Assembly (NCBI GenBank): GCA_937996585.1
Contig: CALKUW010000274.1
Location: 1-7,183, forward strand
Origin: an uncultured Flavobacteriales bacterium
GTDB taxonomy: Bacteria > Bacteroidota > Bacteroidia > Flavobacteriales_D > Sanyastnellaceae
Length of the DNA: 7,183 nucleotides
Direction of reading: 5' to 3'
Positions 7,126 to 7,183 of the stretch are shown here, in pieces. Under the pieces are notes generated by a model. The model saw only the letters and a list, made by a program, of their open reading frames with translations. It was not told where the DNA came from and made no database searches. Within the stretch, counting starts at the first letter, position 1. Every line of letters begins with the position of its first letter. The translations under genes and the position numbers were made by a program.

Positions 7126-7183
7126 ATGCGCGCCACATTCCTATTCCGGGCTGCGGATGAACAGGGACGCAAACAGGTCCTCC
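7126..7183 (+). CDS. Start of an unidentified downstream gene (partial)
   Basis: An ATG three bases after the YigZ-like stop opens a frame of 19 codons (MRATFLFRAADEQGRKQVL) that runs off the right edge without a stop. The tight spacing matches the rest of the group, which is the main reason to believe it. Too little sequence is present to name a family. The N-terminus has no obvious signal peptide. Confidence 0.5.
   Translation, partial: MRATFLFRAADEQGRKQVL

Overview
The window most likely comes from a high-GC member of the Bacteroidota. Three things suggest this: the signal peptide of the large minus-strand protein ends in the typical '...LDA|QD' cleavage context, no clear Shine-Dalgarno sequences precede the starts, and both the large protein and the small 132-residue protein resemble conserved hypothetical proteins I remember from this phylum. 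That resemblance is memory, not a search. GC content is clearly high by eye and was not computed. I see no tRNA, rRNA, CRISPR array, insertion sequence or phage gene. The DNA is almost fully coding.

Layout. Positions 4155 to 1 on the minus strand are one uninterrupted reading frame of 1385 codons that runs off the left edge without a stop. It encodes a very large exported protein of unknown function. Translating it codon by codon shows no frameshift or internal stop. The long plus-strand frames opposite it are shadows. A 57-base spacer (4156-4212) separates it from a divergent, tightly packed plus-strand gene group. That group holds a membrane-bound nucleotide-sugar 4,6-dehydratase of the WbpM/PglF/CapD type (4213-6099), a small uncharacterised cytoplasmic protein (6096-6494), a YigZ/IMPACT-family protein (6496-7122), and the first 19 codons of another gene (7126 to the right edge). 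Junctions in the group are a 4-base ATGA overlap, a 1-base gap and a 3-base gap, so co-transcription and translational coupling are likely.

How the genes may work together. The dehydratase makes a 6-deoxy-4-keto nucleotide sugar for surface glycans, but no glycosyltransferase, aminotransferase or flippase is visible nearby. The YigZ-like and small proteins look like housekeeping or conserved genes, so the group need not be one pathway. The divergent giant protein is exported and rich in beta-type sequence, probably a cell-envelope protein. A link to the dehydratase's glycan product is only a guess from adjacency.

Most interesting material: the giant protein, which has no function I can assign but contains an internal two-copy repeat of 91 residues kept in exact register, and a compact aromatic/acidic block just after it. 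I found no convincing new multi-gene system.
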